DNA of 64,000 nucleotides from Breoghania sp. (GTDB lineage: Bacteria; Pseudomonadota; Alphaproteobacteria; Rhizobiales; Stappiaceae), in contig NZ_OY771475.1 in the NCBI RefSeq assembly GCF_963674635.1, positions 1 to 64,000 on the forward strand, read 5' to 3'. Below the pieces are notes generated by a model. The model saw only the letters and a list, made by a program, of their open reading frames with translations. It was not told the DNA's origin and did no database searches. The position numbers and the translations under genes are program-made. Shown here piece after piece: positions 1 through 8,472 of this stretch (the stretch's first letter is position 1; each line of letters starts with the position of its first letter).

Positions 1-1081
1 TCTTGCCGTCGAGCGCTCTGGTGTCCACGCCGCCGAGCGTCACTTCCGCCGTGCGGTAGCCTTCGGTGCCGACGGGTTTTACCGTCCAGGCGTTCACGGC
101 ATTCGCGATGTCGCGCAAGGTCTTGTCGGAGAGTGCGCCGAGTTGGGCGTTTGCCGCCGAGCGGGCGGCGATGGCCTGGGCGAGGCTCTTGGGCAGGATC
201 GTCGCAAGCGCCGTCTGGACGGCCTGTTTGCCCGACTGGGCGCGGGCCGCGCGTAACCGTTCAAACACATCCACCCCCGGGGCCATGTCCAGCGTGATGG
301 CCTCGCCCTCGCGCCAGTAGGACGAAATCTGAAGGATCGCCGGGCCGGACAAGCCGCGGTGGGTGAAGAGGACCGCCTCGTCGAAATGCCGCTTGCCACA
401 GGAAACCCGCGCATCGATGGCGACGCCTGACAGCGCCTTCGTTTGTTCCAGAAAGCCCGGCTCGAAGGTCAGCGGCACGAGGGCGGGGCGAGGCTCGATG
501 ATGGGGAGGCCGAACTTCTTCGCCACCTCGAAGGCAAAGCCGGTCGCGCCCATTTTCGGGATCGACTTACCGCCCGTGGCGATCACCAGCGAGGAACAGG
601 CGATGCGCTCGTCACCGGCCATCAGGGTGAAGCCGCCCGCCGCCGCGTCCGCGGTGCGCTCGATGTCGCTGGCGGTGGTGGACAGGCGCAAGTCCACGCC
701 CGCCTCGCGCATTTCACTCACGAACATGTCGACGATCTGGGTCGCCGGGCCGTCGCAGAAAAGCTGGCCGAGGGTCTTTTCGTGCCAGGCAATGCCGTGG
801 GCTTCGATCTTCGCGATGAAATCCTGCGGCGTGTAGCGTTTCAGGGCGGAGACGCAGAAGCGCGGATTTTCCGAGAGATACCCGCCGGTTCCTTGGGTGA
901 TGCCGTCATTGGCGTAGAGGTTGGTGAAGTTGCAGCGCCCGCCGCCGGAAATGCGGATCTTCTCGCCGGGCTTCTTGGCATGCTCGATCACCAGCACCCG
1001 GCGTCCGCGCCTTGCCGCTTCCACCGCACACATCATGCCCGCGGCGCCTGCGCCGATAATCGCCACGTCGTAACGCTTCAT
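1..1081 (-). CDS. HI0933/YhiN-family NAD(P)/FAD-dependent flavoprotein (C-terminus cut by window edge)
   Basis: The reading frame starts at the ATG complementary to 1079-1081 and runs off the window edge, so about 360 of the usual roughly 390-400 residues are present. The N-terminus MKRYDVAIIGAGAAGMMCA is a Rossmann dinucleotide-binding motif. It is followed by the family hallmark ISGGGRCNFTN near residue 45 and by GGKSIPKMGATGFAFEVAKKFG in the middle, both typical of the HI0933/YhiN (BaiN-like) family. These proteins bind FAD and are annotated as oxidoreductases or flavoproteins; the physiological substrate is generally unknown. The gene lies 83 bp downstream of the DUF2293 gene on the same strand and may be co-transcribed with it. 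Family assignment is firm; the reaction is not known. Confidence 0.9.
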   Translation of the reverse strand, partial: MKRYDVAIIGAGAAGMMCAVEAARRGRRVLVIEHAKKPGEKIRISGGGRCNFTNLYANDGITQGTGGYLSENPRFCVSALKRYTPQDFIAKIEAHGIAWHEKTLGQLFCDGPATQIVDMFVSEMREAGVDLRLSTTASDIERTADAAAGGFTLMAGDERIACSSLVIATGGKSIPKMGATGFAFEVAKKFGLPIIEPRPALVPLTFEPGFLEQTKALSGVAIDARVSCGKRHFDEAVLFTHRGLSGPAILQISSYWREGEAITLDMAPGVDVFERLRAARAQSGKQAVQTALATILPKSLAQAIAARSAANAQLGALSDKTLRDIANAVNAWTVKPVGTEGYRTAEVTLGGVDTRALDGK

Positions 1082-1164
1082 CGCTTGGTCTGTCTTTTGT
1101 TGTCGGCTTGGCCGGGGGCGGCAGGCCTTGTTCCATGTCCGCCTAGCAGAGCGGGCGCGTCAGG

Positions 1165-1482
1165 TCACGCGGGCTCTTCGCCCTCCATGTCGATCTTCTT
1201 CGAACATCCCCAGTCGGCCAGCACGTCCTCCATGTCTGCGACAACAAAAAAGCGGGCCGCATCCGGATCATACCCATCCGCCAGCAAGGCATCATAGTCG
1301 GTGTGGGCATGGCGCACACGCGAGGTGGTGGCGAGCCACAGTGCCGTTGAGGGCGGAAGGTGTCGTAAATGCCCGGCCAGGGCATGCTCGAAGATGATTT
1401 CCGCATCGGCCATGGGCGCGCGGGGGATCGTTGCGCGAAGAAGTCGGCGAATAGTCTGGTGTCGTTTGGTGCCGCCAGCCAT
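1165..1482 (-). CDS. DUF2293 domain-containing protein
   Basis: This is a 105-residue protein without signal peptide or membrane segment. The motif block LPPSTALWLATTSRVRH followed by HTDYDALLADGYDPDAARFFV matches DUF2293, a small domain common in Hyphomicrobiales whose function is unknown. The domain fills nearly the whole protein, so the length is normal for the family. The ATG start is preceded only by a weak AAAG ribosome-binding site, so the start is probable rather than certain. It is on the same strand as the downstream flavoprotein gene. No catalytic motif can be named; a nucleic-acid-related role would be a guess. Confidence 0.8.
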   Translation of the reverse strand: MAGGTKRHQTIRRLLRATIPRAPMADAEIIFEHALAGHLRHLPPSTALWLATTSRVRHAHTDYDALLADGYDPDAARFFVVADMEDVLADWGCSKKIDMEGEEPA

Positions 1483-1859
1483 CGGATGAACTTTCTACAG
1501 TGCCAAAAGGCGCAAATGCACGAGGGCGGTTTGCGTGCAGGATACTTGCATGCGGGGTAAGCGCCTTTGCGTAAGTATGGGCTTGCGTTGAAGGGGCGGG
1601 GTGGCCACACTGCGTCTTCAATCGGGACGGTTCTGGGTGCTACCGCCATTTGCGGCGCCAGACAGGCTTGTCGGCAGTGCCGGGCAGGCTTGCTGGTCAT
1701 GTCTGGCAGACGTGTATCGGTGTCTTTTCGCAATTGTGGAGCCAGAGCCCCGCCCTGCGCAAGTCCGTCCGCGGTGCGCAGCGAGATATCCCGTGCCGGC
1801 GCAGATCCACGGACTGAACGACATTCACGGACTTTTCCGGAATGGGAACAGGGGATGAT
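1483..1859. other. Intergenic region between divergent genes
   Basis: This stretch of 377 bases separates the DUF2293 gene from the B12/radical SAM gene and must hold both promoters. No convincing gene is visible. CCAGACA at 1658-1664 is repeated inverted as TGTCTGG at 1700-1706, so the leader of the radical SAM gene could form a long hairpin. No cobalamin riboswitch box was recognised despite the B12-binding domain of the downstream protein. Confidence 0.5.
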
Positions 1860-3722
1860 ATGGCCACAGCTGGCGCACAGATGAGCACGGAGACGACGGG
1901 CGCTGAGGTGCATCGGGCTGCCGCTGCGGGTGCCACGCAGGAGGTCGGGGCCGACATCTTCCACTTCGTGATGATCAAGCCCACCCATTACGACGATCAG
2001 GGCTATCCGATCCAGTGGCTGCGCTCGGCCATTCCCTCCAATACGCTGGCCTGTCTCAACGGTCTGGCGGAAGATGCGCGCGCGCGGGATGTTCTGGGCG
2101 AGAATGTCGATATCCGGCTACACACCTTCGATGAGACCAACCGGCGGGTGAAGCCGGAAAAGATCGCGAAGATGATCGAACGTGAGGGCGGGCGGGCGCT
2201 GATCGGGCTCGTCGGGGTCCAGTCCAACCAGTTTCCGCGGGCGCTCGACCTGGCGCGTCGTTTCCGAGGGCTCGGCCTCAAGGTGATGATTGGCGGCTTC
2301 CATGTTTCGGGCTGCATCTCCATGCTGCCGGACATGCCGCCGGAAATGGTGGAGGCGCAGAAGGAAGGCATTTCCTTCTTCGCGGGCGAGGCGGAGGCGC
2401 ATCGGCTCGATCAGGTTTTCCGCGATGCCTGGGCCGACGATATCAAGCCGCTCTACAATTACATGAAGGATCTGCCGGGCCTCGTGGATGAACCGACGCC
2501 GATCCTGCCGTCCCAGCACATCATGCGCACGGCCGGCTCGCATTCCTCATTCGATCTGGGGCGGGGCTGTCCCTACCAGTGTTCCTTCTGCACGATCATC
2601 AACGTGCAGGGGCGCAAGAGCCGGTTTCGCTCGCCCGACGATCTGGAACGGATCATCCGGGACAATCTCGCCCAGGGCATCAACCGCTTCTTCATCACGG
2701 ATGACAATTTCGCCCGCAACCGCGAGTGGGAGGCCTTTTTTGACCGAATGATCGCGCTGCGCGAGGGGGAAGGGCTCGACATCAAGTTCATCATCCAGGT
2801 GGATACGCTTTGCCACAAGATCGAAGGCTTCATCGACAAGGCGGCGCGGGCGGGCGTGAACCGGGTGTTCATCGGGCTTGAGAACATCAACCCGGACAAT
2901 CTTCTGGCGGCCAAGAAACGCCAGAACAAGATCACCGAGTATCGCGAGATGATTTTGGCATGGCGCGAGCGCGGCGCCACAACCTATGCCGGTTACATTC
3001 TCGGGTTTCCGGGCGATACGCGCGAGACCATCCTTCGCGATATCGCGATCATCCGCAAGGAACTGCCGCTCGATCTGCTGGAGTTCTTCTTTCTCACCCC
3101 GCTGCCCGGCTCCGAGGATCATCTCAATCTCTACCGCAAGGGCGAATGGATGGACCCGGACCTCAACAAATATGACCTCAATCACCGCGTTGCCCATCAC
3201 GGCAAGATGTCGGATGCGGAATGGGAGCAGGTCTATCGTGAGGCCTGGGATGCCTACTATTCGCCCGAGCATATCGAGACGGTGCTGAAGCGCGCCGCCG
3301 CCCATCCGCGCGGGCGGCCCGGCAACAAGCTGTTCCTGATGCTCTGGTTCTATCTGATGGTGAAATACGAGGGCGTTCATCCGCTGGAGGGCGGTTATTT
3401 CCGCCTCAAGCATCGCCGCGACCGCCGCTCCGGTCTGCCGCTGGAAAACCCGCTCGTCTTCTATCCCCGCTTTGTCGCGGAGACGGTCGCCAAGCATCTG
3501 GGCTATGGCAACGATTTGCTGCGCGCCTATCTGCGCTATCGCCGGGTGAAGAAGGACCCGAACCGGCGCAACTACACCGACCGGGCGCTTTCCAGCCAGG
3601 AGATGGATCTGGAGGATCTGGAGATGTTCACCCAGACCGCGGGCGGACAGGCGGCGGTTGCCAAGACCCATCGCGACAAGGCGCTGCGCAAGGCCGCCCG
3701 CACGGGCGTGGCCGCGGAATAG
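1860..3722 (+). CDS. B12-binding domain radical SAM protein
   Basis: A 620-residue protein is read from the ATG at 1860, chosen over an in-frame ATG at 1842 because AGGGGA lies just upstream of it. The first 190 or so residues resemble a cobalamin-binding Rossmann domain (GVQSNQFPRALDLARRF, then VMIGGFHVSG). The radical SAM cluster motif CPYQCSFC sits at residues 237-244 with the CxxxCxxC spacing that holds the 4Fe-4S cluster and SAM. It is followed by a TIM-barrel half (FITDDNFARN, GVNRVFIGLENINPDN) and a long C-terminal region of unknown role. Class B radical SAM enzymes of this kind methylate or rearrange unactivated carbons, for example in hopanoid, pigment or antibiotic synthesis. No partner gene is adjacent, so the substrate cannot be inferred. 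Flanking genes face other directions, so it is probably monocistronic. Confidence 0.88.
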   Translation: MATAGAQMSTETTGAEVHRAAAAGATQEVGADIFHFVMIKPTHYDDQGYPIQWLRSAIPSNTLACLNGLAEDARARDVLGENVDIRLHTFDETNRRVKPEKIAKMIEREGGRALIGLVGVQSNQFPRALDLARRFRGLGLKVMIGGFHVSGCISMLPDMPPEMVEAQKEGISFFAGEAEAHRLDQVFRDAWADDIKPLYNYMKDLPGLVDEPTPILPSQHIMRTAGSHSSFDLGRGCPYQCSFCTIINVQGRKSRFRSPDDLERIIRDNLAQGINRFFITDDNFARNREWEAFFDRMIALREGEGLDIKFIIQVDTLCHKIEGFIDKAARAGVNRVFIGLENINPDNLLAAKKRQNKITEYREMILAWRERGATTYAGYILGFPGDTRETILRDIAIIRKELPLDLLEFFFLTPLPGSEDHLNLYRKGEWMDPDLNKYDLNHRVAHHGKMSDAEWEQVYREAWDAYYSPEHIETVLKRAAAHPRGRPGNKLFLMLWFYLMVKYEGVHPLEGGYFRLKHRRDRRSGLPLENPLVFYPRFVAETVAKHLGYGNDLLRAYLRYRRVKKDPNRRNYTDRALSSQEMDLEDLEMFTQTAGGQAAVAKTHRDKALRKAARTGVAAE

Positions 3723-3764
3723 GCGTCCGCGGCGCGTTGTTCACGACTGCTCGGGCGTCGTCTC

Positions 3765-4652
3765 TTATGCGTTGACGGTCATCAGATCGCGCAGGATCTG
3801 CTCCGACCGGCTCCAGAGCAGAGCGCTTCCCTCATCGGCGAGAAGACGGCGTTCCGCATCGGGCAGGCGCCCGGCAAGCGTGGTGCCTTTGTCCGGCGAA
3901 TGGACCGGGCTTGTATCCAGCTCGCCATACCAAAGCGTGACCGGGCAGCTGATATCCGCCGGATCGAAGGGCCAGGGGCTCATGGCTGCGGCCGTATCGA
4001 GCGCATAGCCTTCAGGGCCTTGCGCAAAGCCCTCGTGCAGGGCGGTGCGATAGGCGGTCGCGAACGGGTCCGCCCTGTAGATTTCGCGGTCGGTGGGAGC
4101 GCTCATGGAGAGGATGAGGTCAAACAGGCCATCGGCATCGGCAAAACCCTCCAGCCACGTGGCGAGGCCTGACGGGTCCCGTCCGGCCTGCACCACCATA
4201 TGGCTCACTTCATCGGGCAGGGCCTCGAACAGGCACAGCGTGTTGAGGTCGTCCTGACCGGCAATGATGGCCAGCCGCTCCACGCGACCGAGATTGGCCA
4301 GTGCCATCGAGAAGGGCGCGCCTTGCGAAAAGGCGGCCACGGCAATCTTGTCGATTGCCAGCTCATCGAGCAGCGCGGCCATGTCCATGGCAACGGTGGT
4401 CAGGGTCTTGGCAGGGTCGGGGTCCGAGCCGCCAAGGCCGGGCCGATCCGGGGCGATGAGGCGGATGGACAGACGCTCCAGATGCTCCACGCCGAAACCA
4501 AGTGTGCCCGCCATGCCCGCTCCGGTGAAGAAAAGCAAAGGCATGCCGTCCTGCGGGCCCCATTCGGACCAGGCGAGCTTGCGATTGTCGGCAAATGTCA
4601 TGGAGCGGTGGCGATCCGGGCGGCGGACCACGTCAGAAGAAAAGGCAGGCAT
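3765..4652 (-). CDS. Alpha/beta-hydrolase fold protein with altered catalytic triad
   Basis: This 295-residue protein has the alpha/beta-hydrolase features WSEWGPQDGMPLLFFTG, LIAPDRPGLGGSDPD and the nucleophile elbow AFSQG with Ser109. An acidic residue in WYGELDTSPVH fits the second triad position. Near the C-terminus, where relatives carry EGH with the catalytic histidine, this protein reads DEGSALLWSRSEQIL, so Ser and Ala stand where His is expected. It may therefore be a non-hydrolytic member, or use another His. The start at 4652 has a weak ribosome-binding site, and an internal ATG at 4601 (MTFADNRK) is a reasonable alternative. It is divergent from the MOSC gene and convergent with the radical SAM gene. 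Confidence 0.82.
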   Translation of the reverse strand: MPAFSSDVVRRPDRHRSMTFADNRKLAWSEWGPQDGMPLLFFTGAGMAGTLGFGVEHLERLSIRLIAPDRPGLGGSDPDPAKTLTTVAMDMAALLDELAIDKIAVAAFSQGAPFSMALANLGRVERLAIIAGQDDLNTLCLFEALPDEVSHMVVQAGRDPSGLATWLEGFADADGLFDLILSMSAPTDREIYRADPFATAYRTALHEGFAQGPEGYALDTAAAMSPWPFDPADISCPVTLWYGELDTSPVHSPDKGTTLAGRLPDAERRLLADEGSALLWSRSEQILRDLMTVNA

Positions 4653-4756
4653 TTAGATCTGTCCGTTCGTGGGGCTCTTGTCGTGTTGTTGACTTGCTGG
4701 ATAAAGCAACCGGCACCTTTTGCCAAGGAAGCCGCCCGAAAGGTGCGGCGGTGCCT

Positions 4757-4778
4757 CTTTCTCGACAGCGCGAGAAAG
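4757..4778. promoter_or_regulatory. Inverted repeat in the divergent hydrolase/MOSC promoter region
   Basis: CTTTCTCG at 4757-4764 and CGAGAAAG at 4771-4778 form a perfect 8-bp inverted repeat with a 6-base spacer. It lies 48 bases before the MOSC start codon. It could be an operator or a small leader hairpin; there is no T-run, so it is not an intrinsic terminator. Confidence 0.35.
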
Positions 4779-4825
4779 GGCGGATATGCGTTGCTAGCGC
4801 GTTTTGGTGAAGGAGGAATCAAATC

Positions 4826-5434
4826 ATGGCCAACGGCCTTCTGGATGACGCTGTCGCGACGGTTCGGCCTGCGCAAAAGGTCCGTGGGCGTGTCGCACGG
4901 GTTCTGGCGGCGCGCGGGGAGACCTTCGTTACCGAACAGGTTGAGAGCCTGTCTTTCTCTTTTGACGGTATCGAGGGGGACATCCATGCGGGCACGACCC
5001 GCAAATCCGGCGGTCGCGAGCCGTGGTATCCGCGCGGTACGGAGATGCGGAATGAACGGCAGGTCTCGATCCTGAGCGCGGAAGAACTCTGCGACGTTGC
5101 TGAGCGCATGGAGATCGACCAGTTGAAGGCGGAATGGCTCGGTGGCAATCTGGTGTTTGAGGGCTTGCCGCGTCTTTCGATGATCCCGCCGCGTACGCGG
5201 CTGGTGTTTGAAAACGGGGCTGTGTTGCGGGTCGATGGCCAGAACGCGCCGTGCCGGATCGCCGGGCGCTCGATTGCGTCCAATTTTCCCGACCGTGAGG
5301 GGCTGGACCTGTTGTTTCCGAAGGCCGCCGCCCGTTTGCGGGGGCTGGTCGGCTGGGTGGAGAAGCCGGGTGTCGTCACCGCCGGTGAGGGCGTGACGGC
5401 CTTCGTTCCGGAGCAGTGGATCTACGAGGGCTAA
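4826..5434 (+). CDS. MOSC domain-containing protein
   Basis: The protein has 202 residues and a good ribosome-binding site (AAGGAGGAA) about 8 bases upstream of the ATG. The MOSC features are GIEGDIHAGTTRKSGGREP near residue 48, LGGNLVFEGLP near 106 and the conserved cysteine region VDGQNAPCRIAGR with Cys143. MOSC domains occur in molybdenum cofactor sulfurases and in N-hydroxylated-compound reductases, where the conserved Cys handles sulfur or binds the cofactor. Here the domain is free-standing, with no ferredoxin or PLP domain attached, as in the YiiM-like subgroup. The gene stands alone, and its partner oxidoreductase is not visible. Confidence 0.85.
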   Translation: MANGLLDDAVATVRPAQKVRGRVARVLAARGETFVTEQVESLSFSFDGIEGDIHAGTTRKSGGREPWYPRGTEMRNERQVSILSAEELCDVAERMEIDQLKAEWLGGNLVFEGLPRLSMIPPRTRLVFENGAVLRVDGQNAPCRIAGRSIASNFPDREGLDLLFPKAAARLRGLVGWVEKPGVVTAGEGVTAFVPEQWIYEG

Positions 5435-5542
5435 GGCGCGTCTTCCATTCGGCCAGGCGCGGCGCTTCCGTTCCCAATCCTGCCACGATCAAAGGGTTCG
5501 ATAAAGCGCCGCAACTTGGGCGGGCAGATTTGGGAGGAAGCC

Positions 5543-5974
5543 ATGAACCGACTACTCGCAGCCATGACAATCGCGATGCCGCTGGGCCTGCTTTCGACAG
5601 GGGCATTTGCGGGTGAAACGCCGGCACCTGAGGGCGCGAAGGTCTACATCGTCTCGCCAAAGGATGGTGAAACGGTGAAGAGCCCCGTGAAGGTCATCTT
5701 CGGTCTTGAAGGCATGGGCGTTGCGCCTGCGGGCGTTTCGAAGGAGAGAACCGGTCACCACCATCTGCTGATCGATAAGCAGATGAGCGGCGATGCGCTC
5801 AATGAGCCTATTCCTTCTGACGACATGCACCGTCATTTCGGCGGCGGTCAGACCGAGGCGACAATCGACTTGCCGCCGGGCAAGCACATGTTGCAGCTGA
5901 TCATGGGAGATGCGAACCACATTCCCCACAATCCCCCCATCATGTCGGACAGGGTGACGATTACGGTGGAGTGA
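5543..5974 (+). CDS. DUF4399 domain-containing periplasmic protein
   Basis: This 143-residue protein starts at the ATG at 5543, which GGGAGGAAG precedes by a few bases. A Sec signal peptide (MNRLLAAMTIAMPLGLLSTGAFA) is followed by a mature domain of about 120 residues. The block KVYIVSPKDGETVKSPVKVIFGLEGMGVAPAG, then GHHHLLID and FGGGQTEATIDLPPGKHMLQLIMGD, is typical of DUF4399, a small beta-rich exported domain. The conserved histidines (HHH, MHRHF) suggest metal binding, which is inference. The gene ends at a shared strong hairpin facing the outer-membrane protein gene. Confidence 0.85.
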   Translation: MNRLLAAMTIAMPLGLLSTGAFAGETPAPEGAKVYIVSPKDGETVKSPVKVIFGLEGMGVAPAGVSKERTGHHHLLIDKQMSGDALNEPIPSDDMHRHFGGGQTEATIDLPPGKHMLQLIMGDANHIPHNPPIMSDRVTITVE

Positions 5975-6018
5975 TGCGAGCGACGGCCCGCATGGATCGG
6001 CGATCAGGGGGCTTGCAA

Positions 6019-6047
6019 GGTCGGGACGGCGCAGCGCCGCCCCGACC
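6019..6047. terminator. Hairpin terminator between convergent genes
   Basis: GGTCGGGACGGCG at 6019-6031 pairs with CGCCGCCCCGACC at 6035-6047 (one mismatch) around a CAG loop. A CGCTTTGGTATTT tract follows on the plus strand. The position between the DUF4399 and outer-membrane protein genes fits a bidirectional terminator. Confidence 0.6.
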
Positions 6048-6059
6048 CGCTTTGGTATT

Positions 6060-7217
6060 TCACCTGTAGAGCGAGTCTGGTCCGAGCCCGATCGTCAGTC
6101 TCAGCGCGGAGCGCAGCGAGAAGGCGGAGCCGCTGTCGATGCTGGTTCCGGAGACCCGTCCGCCGCCGGTAATGTCCACGGGGCCAAGGTCGACCTGATT
6201 GTAGCTCATCTTCGGCACGAAGGAGTAGAACTCCACGTCGTTTTTGAGGGAGAGCGCGACGCGGTTGCTGAAGTGCTTGCGCGTTTCCAGGCTCAGTCCG
6301 CCGATGAAGGAGACGTCGTCGCTGGAGAGGGACAGGGATCCTGAGGGGTCGCCGCCGCCGCCAGGGAAGGGGGCCGTATGGGCGATCCGGCCGTCATAGT
6401 CGGTCTGTGCCCAATAGAGGCCGCCCTGTGCGCGGAAGGAGGACTGCAAGCCCCAGCGCTGCCACAGTCCGCCGATCAGGGGCGGCGTGAAGGAGCCGCC
6501 GACCGCGGCGAAGGCGCCGTAATAGGTGCTGTCGAGGCTTTCGTCATAGGTGATGACTGCGCCGGTGGAGGCATCCATGCGGGCAGTTGTGTCCTGGTAG
6601 ATGCCGCGCACATCGGGGCCAAACGCGAAGTAGGTCCCTGAAAGGGGGCTGGCGTCGCCTGCGGCGATGTTCCAGCGCAGTTCCAGGTTCGTGCCCCATT
6701 GGTCAACGTCGCGATCCGCGTTCGATACGATCGAGGTGGCGCCGAGCGAGCCGCCGATCTGTTGCGTCGTCGGATCATCGACGAGGGGCGTGACCAGGCA
6801 GTTCACCTGCGGCGCGGCATTGCCGGCGCAGGTGAAACCGTTGCTGCCGTCGATGCGGGCCCAGAAGCCGTTGAGTGAGATTGCATCTGGGGCCCAACCC
6901 GCACCTTCGAGCGGCACCGATACGCCGCCATTCACGTTCCAGCCGAGCTCGGTGCCGAAATCGTCGGAATAACTGAACCCCTCGAAGATGGTGAAGGGGG
7001 CCGTGTTGGTCGTCCGCGTCAACGTGCTGCCAACGTCGGGCAGTGTCAGGAGGGCCGTTCCGCCGCCAAAGGTGACAGTGATATCGCCCACCGTGACCGT
7101 CGCGGGGTCGGAGTAGTCAGCCGCAAACGCGGTTGCGGGGGCTACGAAAAGGGTGGACATCAGCGAAAGCCCCGCCACCGTTACGAACTGCACAATGTCT
7201 CGACCCGTCTCAGCCAT
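6060..7217 (-). CDS. Outer-membrane beta-barrel protein, unknown role
   Basis: The protein has 385 residues and a signal peptide (cleavage likely after TAFA near residue 32). The start is supported by CCTGGGAGTGGACT directly before the ATG. The mature part is rich in Gly, Ser, Thr and aromatic residues in alternating patterns (for example LSSDDVSFIGGLSLETRKHFSNRVALSLKNDVEFYSF), as expected of transmembrane beta-strands. It also holds one predicted disulfide loop (CAGNAAPQVNC). It lacks a terminal aromatic C-terminal signature of classic form, ending in LYR. No specific family was recognised; a porin-like or autotransporter-barrel-like protein is the best description. Confidence 0.65.
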   Translation of the reverse strand: MAETGRDIVQFVTVAGLSLMSTLFVAPATAFAADYSDPATVTVGDITVTFGGGTALLTLPDVGSTLTRTTNTAPFTIFEGFSYSDDFGTELGWNVNGGVSVPLEGAGWAPDAISLNGFWARIDGSNGFTCAGNAAPQVNCLVTPLVDDPTTQQIGGSLGATSIVSNADRDVDQWGTNLELRWNIAAGDASPLSGTYFAFGPDVRGIYQDTTARMDASTGAVITYDESLDSTYYGAFAAVGGSFTPPLIGGLWQRWGLQSSFRAQGGLYWAQTDYDGRIAHTAPFPGGGGDPSGSLSLSSDDVSFIGGLSLETRKHFSNRVALSLKNDVEFYSFVPKMSYNQVDLGPVDITGGGRVSGTSIDSGSAFSLRSALRLTIGLGPDSLYR

Positions 7218-7497
7218 AGTCCACTCCCAGGAATCGCGTTCCGTAGCGTGAGAGACGTTAGTCGCAGTTTTCCGTATTTACATCTCAAAAGGTCCGTTCT
7301 GGCATTTTATCTTTAGGTATGTGGTAGATGGGCCACTACGCCATTGTAGAGAGGTGTTTTTATTTTTTCTGATTGAAATAAAAATTTCTCTCAACTTGGC
7401 TTTCTAAGCTCTGGGAAGAGTAAACTGTTTCAATGGGTTGAATGAGCAGCCATCCGTTGTTCGGGGCCCGGTGGGGGGCAGGAGCGGTCGGCTGCCA

Positions 7498-8451
7498 TCA
7501 ATCGGGGAGAGACACCGCGTCGGAGATCCCCATTGCGCCATCCCGGCCGGCGGCAGGCGCTTGGCGTTTTTCGGCGGCGACGATGAGTTCTGCGAGTGCC
7601 TCGAAATCACGTTTGCGCGGGGAGGTCTTGCGCCATGCAAGGCCGATCGTGCGGGCCGGTTGCGGTTCCGCGAAGCGCAGAAGCGCGATCCGTTCGTCGC
7701 GCACTTCCACATCGGTACAGATTTCTGGCAGCAGGGTGACCCCGTATCCGGCGGCCACCATCTGCATGACCGTGGTCAGGCTCGTGGCCCCGAAATTGGA
7801 AAACCGCCCCACGCCGAGCGGGGAGCAATAGGTCAGGGCCTGATCGCGCAGGCAGTGACCCTCTTCCAGAAGCATCAGCTTTTCAGGCGCGATCTCGTCC
7901 GGCTCCACCCGGCGGCGTTCGTCGAGCTCGGGCGTGGCGCGGGTCGCCAACAGGAAGCGGTCGTTTAGGAGCGGGGCGCTTTCCAGATCGGGATTGCTGA
8001 TCGGCAGCGCGAGCAGCACCACGTCGAGATCGCCGATCTCCAGTTCGTCCAGCAAGGTGTCGGTCAACGTCTCGCGAAGGCGAAGATCGAGATCGGGATA
8101 GGCTCGTTCCAGATGAGGCAGGATCTTGGGCAAGAGATAGGGGGCGATGGAGGGGATGATCCCCAGTCGCAACGTGCCGTTCAGCACAGAGGCGGCATGG
8201 CGGCCGTAGTCAAGCAGGTCGCGCGCATCCGACAGGATGGCTTGTGCGCGGCGGGCAACTTCGCGTCCCTCTCGGGTCAGGCGCATCTCGCCGGGACGCC
8301 GTTCCACCAGCGTCACTTTCAGCAAGGCTTCCAGTTCGCGGATCTGCATGGAAAGCGCGGGCTGGCTGATCGAGCAGGCGCGCGCCGCCTTGCCGAAATG
8401 ACCATGCCGCGCCAACGCTTCGAAATAGCGGAGCTGCTTCAGTGTGAACAT
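7498..8451 (-). CDS. oxyR: OxyR, hydrogen-peroxide-sensing LysR-type regulator
   Basis: This is a 317-residue LysR-type protein with an N-terminal helix-turn-helix (MFTLKQLRYFEALARHGHFG, then ACSISQPALSMQIRELE) and a C-terminal sensor domain. The redox centre EEGHCLRDQALTYC holds Cys200 and Cys209, spaced like the peroxide-sensing Cys199/Cys208 pair of Escherichia coli OxyR. Peroxide oxidises the pair to a disulfide, and the protein then activates antioxidant genes. It is divergent from katG, the classic OxyR target, across a 390-base intergenic region. A perfect inverted repeat immediately upstream of its own start suggests autoregulation. Assignment is very secure. Confidence 0.95.
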   Translation of the reverse strand: MFTLKQLRYFEALARHGHFGKAARACSISQPALSMQIRELEALLKVTLVERRPGEMRLTREGREVARRAQAILSDARDLLDYGRHAASVLNGTLRLGIIPSIAPYLLPKILPHLERAYPDLDLRLRETLTDTLLDELEIGDLDVVLLALPISNPDLESAPLLNDRFLLATRATPELDERRRVEPDEIAPEKLMLLEEGHCLRDQALTYCSPLGVGRFSNFGATSLTTVMQMVAAGYGVTLLPEICTDVEVRDERIALLRFAEPQPARTIGLAWRKTSPRKRDFEALAELIVAAEKRQAPAAGRDGAMGISDAVSLPD

Positions 8452-8453
8452 GG

Positions 8454-8472
8454 CGATAAGTTATTCTTATCG
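8454..8472. promoter_or_regulatory. Candidate OxyR operator in the oxyR-katG intergenic region
   Basis: CGATAAG at 8454-8460 and CTTATCG at 8466-8472 form a perfect 7-bp inverted repeat around TTATT, giving the T-N11-A layout of LysR-type sites. It begins two bases upstream of the oxyR start codon. A further CGATAAG half-site occurs at 8639-8645, nearer to katG. The rest of the 8473-8841 stretch is AT-rich around 8580-8630 and must hold the katG promoter, but no clear -35/-10 pair could be fixed. Confidence 0.55.
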
